NCBI RefSeq assembly: GCF_001269925.1
Contig: NZ_LHVO01000037.1
Coordinates: forward strand, 1 to 64,000
DNA: 64,000 nucleotides
Reading direction: 5' to 3'
Source: Pseudomonas sp. MIACH
GTDB taxonomy: Bacteria; Pseudomonadota; Gammaproteobacteria; Pseudomonadales; Pseudomonadaceae
The stretch's first letter is position 1; every line of letters begins with the position of its first letter. Of this stretch, positions 36,001 through 45,125 are shown one piece after another. The notes beneath the pieces were generated by a model that was not told where the DNA came from, did not search any database, and worked only from the letters and a program-made list of their open reading frames with translations. A program made the translations under genes and the position numbers.

Positions 36001-37902
36001 GTCGTTGAGCTGCTGGATATCCAGGTTCACGCCTTCGGCAGCGATGAACGCAAAATCGTGAATCCAGAACTCGCGGCCGTTGGCATGGCGCAGGCGATAC
36101 GGGAACTCACCCAGCACGCGCAGGCCAAGGTTTTCCAGGATCGGCAATACGTCGGACAGCGCCAGCGGGGTATCCGCGTGGTAAAGCTTGCAATGCAGCT
36201 CGCGCTGGCCGGACACCTGGCCCAGGGGCTGATAGAAGCTCATCACCAGTGGGTTGGCTTCGGTGAGGCTGAGCAGGTGCTGCATGTCGACCACGGCCGA
36301 ATGCGCAGCGAAACGCTCGCGGTAGCCGGCCGGGAAGCCTTTCGGGAAGTCCGCCAGCACGTTGGTGCCGTGGGCTTCGCCGAAGCTTTCGACGACGAGG
36401 CTGGAGTAGTCGTCCTGCCAGCTGCGGCAGGCCTGCACCACTTCTTTTTCCAGTTGCAGCGGATCGATGTCCAGGCGGTTCTTCGGATCGACCCGCAGAA
36501 TCAGTTGCACACGCGCCAGCACGGATTCGGAGAAGAACGTCCAGAACTCGCAGTCCGAGGCTTTCAGGCGATCCATCAGCACTTGCTGGATCTTCTGGCG
36601 CACTTCGGTGGAATAGATGTCGCGCGGCACGTAGGCCAGGCAGTAGCAGAAACGACCGTACGGGTCTTTGCGCAGGAACACGCGGATCTTGTTGCGTTCC
36701 TGGATCTGCACGATCGACATCACGGTGCTGAACAGCTCGTCGACCGGGGTCTGGAACAGGTCATCGCGGGGCAGCACTTCAACGACCTGCGCAAGCTCCT
36801 TGCCCAGGTGCGCCTTGGCCTGGAAGCCCGAACGGCGTTCGATTTCCGCGACCTTGCGGCGGATATAAGGGATCACGCGCACGCTTTCGCCGTACACCGA
36901 AGAGGTGTAGAGGCCCATGAAGCGGCATTCCTTGATCACCTTGCCGTCGGCATCGATCTGGCGGATCGACACGTAGTCCGGGTAAGCCGGGCGGTGAACG
37001 CGACTTGGGTGCGCGGCCTTGGCGAACGACAGCACAGTCGGTTCGCGCAGGTACGACACGGCGTAGTCTTCGATGCGCAGGTCGTCGGCGGTGAGGCCGG
37101 CGCGCAGCAGTTTGGTCAGACCGAGGAACGAGCTGGCGTCATATTCAATATGACCGCCGTCCGCCTCGTCACGTACCACAAACTCTTCATAGCCGAGGAA
37201 GGTGAAGTGGTTGCCCACCAGCCATTCCAGGAAGTTCTTGATCTCGGCTTTCTCTTCGCCGTCGATGCCGAACGGGCTGGCGTCGATACCGTCCAGCAGC
37301 TCCTGGACCTTGGCCTTCATCGGTTCGAAATCGGCCACGGCCACGCGCACTTCGCCCAACACCTGCTCAAGCTCTTTGCTCAGCACGTTCAATTCGGCGG
37401 CGTTGGCGCAGCGGTCGATTTCCAGGTACATCAGCGATTCTTGCTGGATACCTTCGCCCTGGGTGCCTTTGGGCAGGATTTCCAGCAGCTCGCCCTTGCT
37501 GCCACGGCGCACGCTGAGCACGGTGGTCTGCAGGGTGTGGATGCTGTAGCCACGGCGGTTCAGCTCGGTGCGTACCGAGTCCACCAGAAATGGCAGGTCA
37601 TGGTGCAGCACTTCGACCGCAGTGTGGGTCGATTGCCAGCCATGACGTTCGTAATCGGGGTTGTAGACCCGCACTTGCGGTTGGGTGTGATCAAAGCGCT
37701 CAAGCAGGCGCCAGGCAGACAGGGTGCAACCGGCCAGGTCGGAAAGGCGACGCTGGGTCAGTTCATCCAGGGAAATGATGCCGAAGAATTGTTCAGCGAA
37801 CAGCGCCACTTGTGGCAGTGCCTGTTCACTGATGTGCTGCGCCAGTGCCGCTTGCAGTTGATGCTGGAAGTCGGCCTTGCTGGCTGCGGTGAAGAACGCC
37901 AT
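33034..37902 (-). CDS. gdhB: NAD-specific glutamate dehydrogenase, giant 180-kDa class
   Basis: A 1622-residue NAD-GDH that deaminates glutamate to 2-oxoglutarate and ammonia during amino-acid (notably arginine) catabolism. The N-terminal half contains the regulatory ACT-like segments (for example [20 protein letters not shown]). The catalytic domain begins near 740, with [22 protein letters not shown] and the lysine loop VPVGAKGGF near 850. A cofactor domain ([16 protein letters not shown]) and a C-terminal helical domain follow. Length matches the family. GGAG precedes the ATG. A TCCCC-GCAA-GGGGA hairpin with a GNRA loop lies 50 bp upstream (37951-37964). Confidence 0.97.
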   Translation of the reverse strand: [1622 protein letters not shown]

Positions 37903-38407
37903 CTGTGGTACTCCGCTTGGGCTTGTTATTGATGGAAGCGTCGCGTGTTATCCCCTTGCGGGGAGACCGTCAGCTCTGTTCGCAGGTAACGAGTTAAGCA
38001 CCATAAACGAATCAGGGTGACAGGTGGGTGAAGCTGGACAAGACAATGAGGTCACATACAACTTCCATAAGATGCGGGCCTTGCCGGGTGACGGTACGAC
38101 GGGCAGGTCAGACGCCTGGCAGGCTGTGGAACGAGAGCCGCATCCGTTGCGCAGCTTAACGAGTGTAGGAAGCCGCCTGCTTGCGAGGCTGCGACATATT
38201 CGGTCATCGGTAAGCAGGCCCGGGGTTGCAACTTGGGCAACCCAGGATCATCCGGGGAAAAACCAGCCTTTCCCTACACTGGATGTGTCGGAAATGACTG
38301 ATTCAGCTCACAAGGTCACGCATGAGCGTCTGACACAGGATGCAGCACAAAATTCGCCGCAATGGCACAATCACCCACGCAACGCCCTACTCCAGACAGG
38401 ATTCCCC
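37903..38407. other. 505-bp gap with several hairpins, no clear gene
   Basis: This gap separates divergent gdhB and the small acidic protein. It contains an inverted repeat GCCTGCTT/AAGCAGGC (38175-38182/38212-38219), a hairpin GGGTTGC/GCAACCC (38223-38243), and about ten GGA trinucleotides. An in-frame extension upstream of the 38408 start exists but lacks a ribosome-binding site. A small RNA is possible but I see no terminator. Confidence 0.5.
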
Positions 38408-38761
38408 ATGCTGCAACTGAATACCGACGCCCTGATGGCCACCCCGTGCGACGAAGAAGAAGACAACATGGCCATGCTCTGCTGCCACGGCAAGAACGGC
38501 GAGATGTTCATGCTCAGCCGCTACCCCGACGAAGATGAAGTAGAACTGACCTGGGACTACGAGCCCTCGACCCTGAATGGACTGAAAGTCACCCTGGGTG
38601 ACACCACCCTGCTGGTCGAACTGGCCGCCGGCGATACCGATGCCCTGGGTGGCAAGGATTGCCTGCAGATCAGCCACAGCACGGCGCCGGCAGATATGTC
38701 AGAAGTGGAAGAAACCCTGCAGAACATTCTCAAAGGCACCGGCACCTACATTCGCGCCTGA
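38408..38761 (+). CDS. Small acidic conserved protein of unknown function
   Basis: A 117-residue acidic protein starting at ATG 38408 with AGGA about 7 bases upstream. Notable features are DEEEDNMAMLCCHGKNGEMF with adjacent cysteines, RYPDEDEVELTWDYEP and a C-terminal helix EVEETLQNILKG. It looks cytoplasmic. From memory a similar small gene sits between gdhB and the moxR operon in other pseudomonads, but I cannot name a family. Confidence 0.8.
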   Translation: MLQLNTDALMATPCDEEEDNMAMLCCHGKNGEMFMLSRYPDEDEVELTWDYEPSTLNGLKVTLGDTTLLVELAAGDTDALGGKDCLQISHSTAPADMSEVEETLQNILKGTGTYIRA

Positions 38762-38897
38762 ATCGCGTCCGGCACCCGTCGATGCAGTCACGGCCAACGC
38801 CCTTGACCGTTGGTCGCCACTGTTATTTCTAACAGTACCCGCCTGGGTGTTTTGCGCCTTAGCTCATCGAAGCAACGATGACTGCACGGGTGCCACC

Positions 38898-41468
38898 ATG
38901 AAATCCACCAGCAAACTCCTGGCTATCGGCCTGTTGGCCGCTGCCTCATCAGCACTGGCGGCGCAGGCGCCCTCCCCTGACTATTCACACTTGGTCCTGC
39001 TGATCAAAGACGACGGATCCAGCTCGCGAACCCTTCAAGACCGTAGCGATCCGTCCAGCACCTTCCAGTCCCACGTGCCCAACATCACCCCCCTGGTGAC
39101 GCCCGCCAAAGCGCGGACGCTGGAGGATGTAGACGCCCTGCGCCGGCACCGACTGGACCGCTACTACCTCATCGATACCCGCCACCTGACCCAGCAACAG
39201 GCGGAAACACTGGCCCTGCAACTCAAACAGGACCCTGCCATCGAAGCCGTCGACTTTGAACCCCGGGTAGAAGGCATGTACGAGGACAAGGCCGAGCCCA
39301 TCGCTGAAACTGCACGCAACAGCATTCCGGACTACACCCCACGCCAGCACTATCTGCTGGGCCGGCAAGCCGTGTCGCCCTACAAGATCGGCGGCGTGAA
39401 TGCCGTGCAGGCCTGGAAGGTTCCCGGTGGCAAAGGCGAGAACATGCGGGTGGTCTCTGCGGAAATCGATCATTGGTCCTACGATCACGTGGACTTGCCC
39501 AAACCTTTCCTGGCAGTCGATGAAGGGGCCATCACCGGCTACCACGACACGGCCAGCGTCGGCACCATCGGCTCCAGGGACAACGGCTTCGGCACCACCG
39601 GCATCGTGCCCTTGGTCCAGTTGGGCTATTCGCAATTTGGCACCAGCCGATTGATGCAAACTGCCGAACAGCTGAGCCCGGGTGACGTCGTGCAACTGGG
39701 CGTGCACCTGAGTTACTCGGCCCTTCCTGGGATAGGCTGCAGCAAGGACTGCTTCATGCCCCTTGAATACAACCGGACGGTGCGGGACATCATCACCTAC
39801 ATGACGGTCGAAAAAGGTGTGCATGTCGTCCTGGCTGCGGCAAACGGCAATATCAATTTGGATCACCCTTACTTCAAGGATTATTTTGATCGCAATACCT
39901 TCGATTCCGGCAGCATTTATGCGGGCGCCGTCTCCCCCACCACCGGCTTGAGAGCCAGCTTTTCCCAATACGGCAGCCGCGTCGATCTGTTCAGTTGGGG
40001 CGGCGCCGTCACCACGACGACATGGAGCGCCGCCAACCCCACCACCGGCTATACCCACACCTACAGCGGCACCTCTTCCGCGAACCCGATCATTGCGGCG
40101 GTCGTCGCGTCTCTACAGGGGGTCGCGCGGTCCCATGGCCTGGGCAATATTCCACCAAAAACGCTGCGTAGCATCCTCGTGGCCACGGGCTACCCGCAGG
40201 TTAACGGCAATCGGACCGAAATCGGCGTACAGCCTGACCTGGACGCGGCGATCAGGAAACTGCTCGAAGAGGGTGCCGGCCAACCGCCCACAGGCCGGCT
40301 GGCTATCCCCGAAGAAGCCAAATCGGGGCAGACGTTCAACAGCCATGTCTACGCTGAATCGCCGACTCAAAAACCGCTGGCGTACCGCTGGAATGCCAGT
40401 GGATTCACCCCGCCCTACGGGGATGGGTCAACCTTGGCTTTGACCGCTCCGATCGTCCCCGTCGACACGCTCACCTCGATATCGGTGACGGTGTCCGACG
40501 GCACGCACACCCTCGATCTGAGCGAGAACATCACCATCAAAGCGCCTGACGCGCCTCCGGTCGGGGACTGCGCCGCTGCCTGGATCGCGAGCAAGGTGTA
40601 TGCCTCAGCCGGCGAAAAAGTCTCCTACGGCGGTTACAACTACCAAGTGACGCACTGGACGCAAAACAATCGCCCCGATTTGCATTTTGTCGAATCCGGC
40701 GCCGCCAAACCCTGGCTACGCCTGGGCACCTGCGGTAGTGGACTGCCAGTCGCCAGGATAACCGGGCCATCCACGGTTGAAGCCGGCAAAGCCGTGCTGC
40801 TGTCGGGAGTGTCATCCACAGGTCAAGGCTTGCGTTTTGCCTGGGCAGCCAATGGATTCAACCCGGCCACATCGACACAGGCGTCCAGCAGCTTCGTTGC
40901 ACCCAATACTGCCGGCGCGCGCAGCATCCTATTGACCGTCACGGATGAACACAGCCGCACGGCGACTGCCAGCCACACCCTGACGGTGCTCGCCGGCACA
41001 CCGGCCAACCGCCCACCCGTGGGCAGCCTGCAGGGCAGCGATACGGTGGATTCAGGCAAAGCCGTGGCCTTCACCGCCAACACCAGCGACCCGGACGGCG
41101 ACCCAATGACCTACGCCTGGACGCGTCCGGGCGGCTTCACCGGCACCGTCGGCAATACTCGCAGCGTGACCCTCACCGCCCCTGCCGTCACCGGCGATAC
41201 CCACGCCACCGTCAGCGTCGCGGTCAGTGACGGGCGCGGCGGCGTGCTGCGGCTGGACAAACCAATCACCGTCAAGGCGCCACCACCGTCCGGCAATTGC
41301 GGCGCTATTGCCGCCTGGTCGGCTACCAAGGTGTATTCGACCTCCGCAGAGTCGGTGGCGTACAACGGCATGATCTACAAGCAGAACTTCTACAGCATCA
41401 ACAAGCCACCGGATGCCAACTCTGCCGCCTACGGCAAGGAATGGCAGCTCGGCGTGCCCTGCCCTTGA
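38898..41468 (+). CDS. Exported subtilase (S8) with PKD-like and chitin-binding-like modules
   Basis: An 856-residue secreted protease starting at ATG 38898, with a signal peptide ending near 22. A propeptide-like region precedes the catalytic domain, where Asp191 (AEIDHWSYDH), His216 (YHDTASVGTIG) and Ser393 (SGTSSANP) form the triad. Downstream are PKD-like beta domains at about 470-550, 615-695 and 700-795. Two CBM5/12-type modules are visible: CAAAWIASKVYASAGEKVSY near 556 and AIAAWSATKVYSTSAESVAY near 800. The binding modules suggest targeting to chitin or a similar polymer. A GGTGAGC hairpin follows at 41475-41504. Confidence 0.88.
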   Translation: MKSTSKLLAIGLLAAASSALAAQAPSPDYSHLVLLIKDDGSSSRTLQDRSDPSSTFQSHVPNITPLVTPAKARTLEDVDALRRHRLDRYYLIDTRHLTQQQAETLALQLKQDPAIEAVDFEPRVEGMYEDKAEPIAETARNSIPDYTPRQHYLLGRQAVSPYKIGGVNAVQAWKVPGGKGENMRVVSAEIDHWSYDHVDLPKPFLAVDEGAITGYHDTASVGTIGSRDNGFGTTGIVPLVQLGYSQFGTSRLMQTAEQLSPGDVVQLGVHLSYSALPGIGCSKDCFMPLEYNRTVRDIITYMTVEKGVHVVLAAANGNINLDHPYFKDYFDRNTFDSGSIYAGAVSPTTGLRASFSQYGSRVDLFSWGGAVTTTTWSAANPTTGYTHTYSGTSSANPIIAAVVASLQGVARSHGLGNIPPKTLRSILVATGYPQVNGNRTEIGVQPDLDAAIRKLLEEGAGQPPTGRLAIPEEAKSGQTFNSHVYAESPTQKPLAYRWNASGFTPPYGDGSTLALTAPIVPVDTLTSISVTVSDGTHTLDLSENITIKAPDAPPVGDCAAAWIASKVYASAGEKVSYGGYNYQVTHWTQNNRPDLHFVESGAAKPWLRLGTCGSGLPVARITGPSTVEAGKAVLLSGVSSTGQGLRFAWAANGFNPATSTQASSSFVAPNTAGARSILLTVTDEHSRTATASHTLTVLAGTPANRPPVGSLQGSDTVDSGKAVAFTANTSDPDGDPMTYAWTRPGGFTGTVGNTRSVTLTAPAVTGDTHATVSVAVSDGRGGVLRLDKPITVKAPPPSGNCGAIAAWSATKVYSTSAESVAYNGMIYKQNFYSINKPPDANSAAYGKEWQLGVPCP

Positions 41469-41655
41469 AGCAAAGGTGGTGAGCGCACACGCCAGCTCAC
41501 CGCCATTTGCGCCTCTCACACAATTTTCCTACAAGTTTTGCTAAAAATACCCCGCGCGCCGTTAGTCGCTAGCCCCTGCCATGCATTAAAGTAGGCGCCC
41601 CAGGCTGTCGTTTGTTACATGACGCACAGGCTCATCTCTCCAGGAACCGTCATCG

Positions 41656-42615
<960 letters not shown>

Positions 42616-42620
42616 AGTCG

Positions 42621-43553
42621 ATGAACGCCAGCGTAGGGGTGCACGTCACGCTCAGCGAGCTGATCGAGATGCGCCACCGCGTGCGCGAAGTGCAGCTGTT
42701 CTCCACGCCGAGCCAGCGCAGCCCGCTGATCGGCCTGCACCATTCCAAGCTGCGCGGGCGCGGTGTCGACTTCGATCAGGTGCGGGTGTACCAGGCCGGC
42801 GACGATGTGCGCACCATCGACTGGCGCGTCACGGCACGTACCCAGGAGCCGCACACCAAGCTGTTCCACGAAGAGCGCGAACGGCCGATTTTCATCATGG
42901 TCGAGCAAAGCTGCCGGCTGTTTTTCGGCTCGGGGCAGATGTTCAAGTCCGTACTCGCCGCTCAGGCCGCCAGCTTGATCGGTTGGGCGGCGCTGGGGCA
43001 TAACGACCGCGTCGGCGGGCTGGTGTTCGGCGACAACGAGCACTACGAAATCAAGCCGCGCCGCAGCAAGCAAAGCCTGCTGCAATTGCTCAACCGCCTG
43101 GTGCGCGTCAACCAGAGCCTGGACACCGAACGCCGCCCGGAGGCCGACGCCCTGGGCATGGCCCTGCGCCGTGGCCGCGAAGTGCTGCGCCCCGGCAGCC
43201 TGGTGATTGTGATCTGCGACGAACGCGCCCTCACCGAAGGCGCCGAGCAACAATTGAGCCTGCTGTCACGCCATTGCGACTTGCTGCTGTTGCCAATCTC
43301 CGACCCGTTGGACCACGCCCTGCCGGCGGCCGGGCTGTTGCGTTTCGCGCAACGAGGCGCACAGTTGGAACTGGACACCCTGAACTTCGACTTGCGCCAA
43401 GCCTACAAGGCCCAGGCCGAAGCGCGCATCGCCCGCTGGGAGCTGCTCGCACAGAAGCTGCGGATACTGCTGATGCCCTTGAGCACCCAGAGTGAAATGG
43501 TCGAGCAACTGCGCGAATACCTAAACCCGCAACGCCCGGCCAAAAAACAATGA
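42621..43553 (+). CDS. DUF58 domain protein
   Basis: A 310-residue protein with the DUF58 signature DDVRTIDWRVTARTQEPHTK followed by LFHEERERP, and a VWA-like fold around it (IFIMVEQSCRLFFGSG; LVIVICDERAL). I start it at ATG 42621; a TTG at 42612 would overlap the moxR stop. In MoxR systems the DUF58 protein is the usual direct partner of the ATPase. Its end overlaps the next gene by 4 bp (ATGA). Confidence 0.92.
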   Translation: MNASVGVHVTLSELIEMRHRVREVQLFSTPSQRSPLIGLHHSKLRGRGVDFDQVRVYQAGDDVRTIDWRVTARTQEPHTKLFHEERERPIFIMVEQSCRLFFGSGQMFKSVLAAQAASLIGWAALGHNDRVGGLVFGDNEHYEIKPRRSKQSLLQLLNRLVRVNQSLDTERRPEADALGMALRRGREVLRPGSLVIVICDERALTEGAEQQLSLLSRHCDLLLLPISDPLDHALPAAGLLRFAQRGAQLELDTLNFDLRQAYKAQAEARIARWELLAQKLRILLMPLSTQSEMVEQLREYLNPQRPAKKQ

Positions 43554-44044
43554 GCAGCCTCGACCAACTGCAACCGCTGATCGCCCCGCCGACCATCGGC
43601 TTCTGGCCACCCGCGCCGGGTTGGTGGCTGTTGTTGCTGGTGATTCCGCTGATCGGTTGGGGGTTATGGTCACTTCGGCGCTTCCTGCCGACCCGACGCC
43701 CCCTGGCCCGCGCCGAACAACCGCTGGACCCGCTGCGCATCGCTGCGCTGGCCGAATTGGCGCTGATGCCCAAGCCCTACGACGGCGCGCCCGCCGGTGC
43801 CTGGCTGCAACAGCTCAACGGCCTGCTCAAGCGCCTATGCCGCAATGACTACCCCTACAGCCAGAGCCACACCCTCAACGGTCGCAAATGGCTGGCATTC
43901 CTCGACAACCGCTGCCCGGCTGCCGGCCTCACACGCTGGATGGTCCTGGTGGAAGGCGCCTACAAACCCGAATGCAAACTCGACGACAAGGCCATTGCCG
44001 GCCTGACCCAAGCGGTCGACACTTGGATTCGCAAACATGTTTGA
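43550..44044 (+). CDS. DUF4381 membrane protein
   Basis: A 164-residue protein with one membrane helix near 25-45 (GWWLLLLVIPLIGWGLWSL) and a cytoplasmic domain containing GAWLQQLNGLLKRLCRNDYP and NGRKWLAFLDNRCP, typical of DUF4381. It overlaps the DUF58 gene by 4 bp and the next VWA gene by 8 bp, so it is translated as part of the moxR operon. It probably anchors the complex in the inner membrane. Confidence 0.9.
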   Translation: MSSLDQLQPLIAPPTIGFWPPAPGWWLLLLVIPLIGWGLWSLRRFLPTRRPLARAEQPLDPLRIAALAELALMPKPYDGAPAGAWLQQLNGLLKRLCRNDYPYSQSHTLNGRKWLAFLDNRCPAAGLTRWMVLVEGAYKPECKLDDKAIAGLTQAVDTWIRKHV

Positions 44045-45125
44045 GTTCGCCTGGCCGTGGATCTTCGTCCTGTTGCCCTTGCCCTGGCTGATGCGCTTGG
44101 TCCTGCCGGCGGCCGACAGCGGCGAGCCCGCCCTTAAAGTCAGCTACCTCAGCGACCTCGAAGGCCTGGCCCGCCGCCGTGCCCGGGTGAACCTGCCGGG
44201 CTGGCGCCAACAGGCACCCTTCGTGCTGCTGTGGCTGCTGCTGTTGACCGCCGCCGCGCGCCCGGAATGGCTCGGCGAACCACTGCCGATTGCCGCCAGT
44301 GGCCGTGATTTGCTGGTGGCGGTGGACGTGTCCGGCTCGATGGATTTTCCCGACATGCATTGGCAGGACGAAGACGTAAGCCGCCTGAACCTGGTCAAGC
44401 ACCTGCTCGGCGACTTTCTCGAAGGCCGCGAAGGCGATCGCGTGGGCCTGATCCTGTTCGGCAGCCAGGCCTACCTGCAAGCGCCGCTGACCTTTGACCG
44501 CCGCACCGTGCGCACCTGGCTGGATGAAGCGCGCATCGGCATCGCCGGCAAGAACACCGCCATTGGCGATGCCATTGGCCTGGCGCTGAAACGCCTGCGC
44601 CAGCGCCCTGCGCAAAGCCGCGTGCTGATCCTGGTCACCGATGGCGCCAACAACGCCGGGCAGATCAACCCGCTGACCGCCGCGCGCCTGGCAGCTGAAG
44701 AAGGGGTGAAGATCTACCCCATCGGCATCGGCGCCGACCCTGAGCAAACCGGCTCCCTGGGCATCCTTGGCGTCAACCCGAGCCTGGACCTCGACGAGCC
44801 GGCGCTCAAGGCCATCGCTGAAGCCACCGGAGGCCAATACTTCCGTGCCCGTGATGGCGAAGAGCTGGAAGCGATCAAACAAACACTGGACAAACTTGAG
44901 CCCGTCGAACAGCAACCGACCCAGGCGCGCCCGGCGCAGGCGCTGTACAGCGGGCCGCTGGCCCTGGCGCTGATCCTGAGCATGTTGCTGGTGATCCAGG
45001 AGCGCTGGCCGAACAACGCATTGCAACGCGGGTTCAACAAACTGTCGAGCAAGGGGATCTTCCTGCAACAGCATCCGGAATGGCGCCAGCGCCTTAAACG
45101 CCTGCGTTTGCGGAGGCGTCGATGA
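44037..45125 (+). CDS. VWA domain membrane protein (BatA-like)
   Basis: A 362-residue protein. Two N-terminal membrane helices (about 3-22 and 60-75) precede a von Willebrand A domain (about 90-270) with an intact metal-ion-dependent adhesion site: Asp97, Ser99 and Ser101 in VDVSGSMDF, and a later TDGANNAG. A third helix lies near 305-322. It fits BatA of Bat operons. It overlaps both neighbours in the moxR unit. Confidence 0.93.
   Translation: MFEFAWPWIFVLLPLPWLMRLVLPAADSGEPALKVSYLSDLEGLARRRARVNLPGWRQQAPFVLLWLLLLTAAARPEWLGEPLPIAASGRDLLVAVDVSGSMDFPDMHWQDEDVSRLNLVKHLLGDFLEGREGDRVGLILFGSQAYLQAPLTFDRRTVRTWLDEARIGIAGKNTAIGDAIGLALKRLRQRPAQSRVLILVTDGANNAGQINPLTAARLAAEEGVKIYPIGIGADPEQTGSLGILGVNPSLDLDEPALKAIAEATGGQYFRARDGEELEAIKQTLDKLEPVEQQPTQARPAQALYSGPLALALILSMLLVIQERWPNNALQRGFNKLSSKGIFLQQHPEWRQRLKRLRLRRRR

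Noticed and set aside
34309..37932. 1207-codon open frame antisense to gdhB
   Set aside because: It mirrors the GC-rich codon structure of gdhB; no ribosome-binding site, low-complexity product, and gdhB is a complete recognised enzyme.
38024..38407. In-frame upstream extension of the small acidic protein, about 128 residues
   Set aside because: No ribosome-binding site, composition unlike protein-coding DNA, and a good start with AGGA is present at 38408.
37903..38407. RsmY/RsmZ-like small RNA suggested by many GGA triplets
   Set aside because: The GGA triplets are not placed regularly in hairpin loops and no terminator follows; kept only as an open question about the gap.
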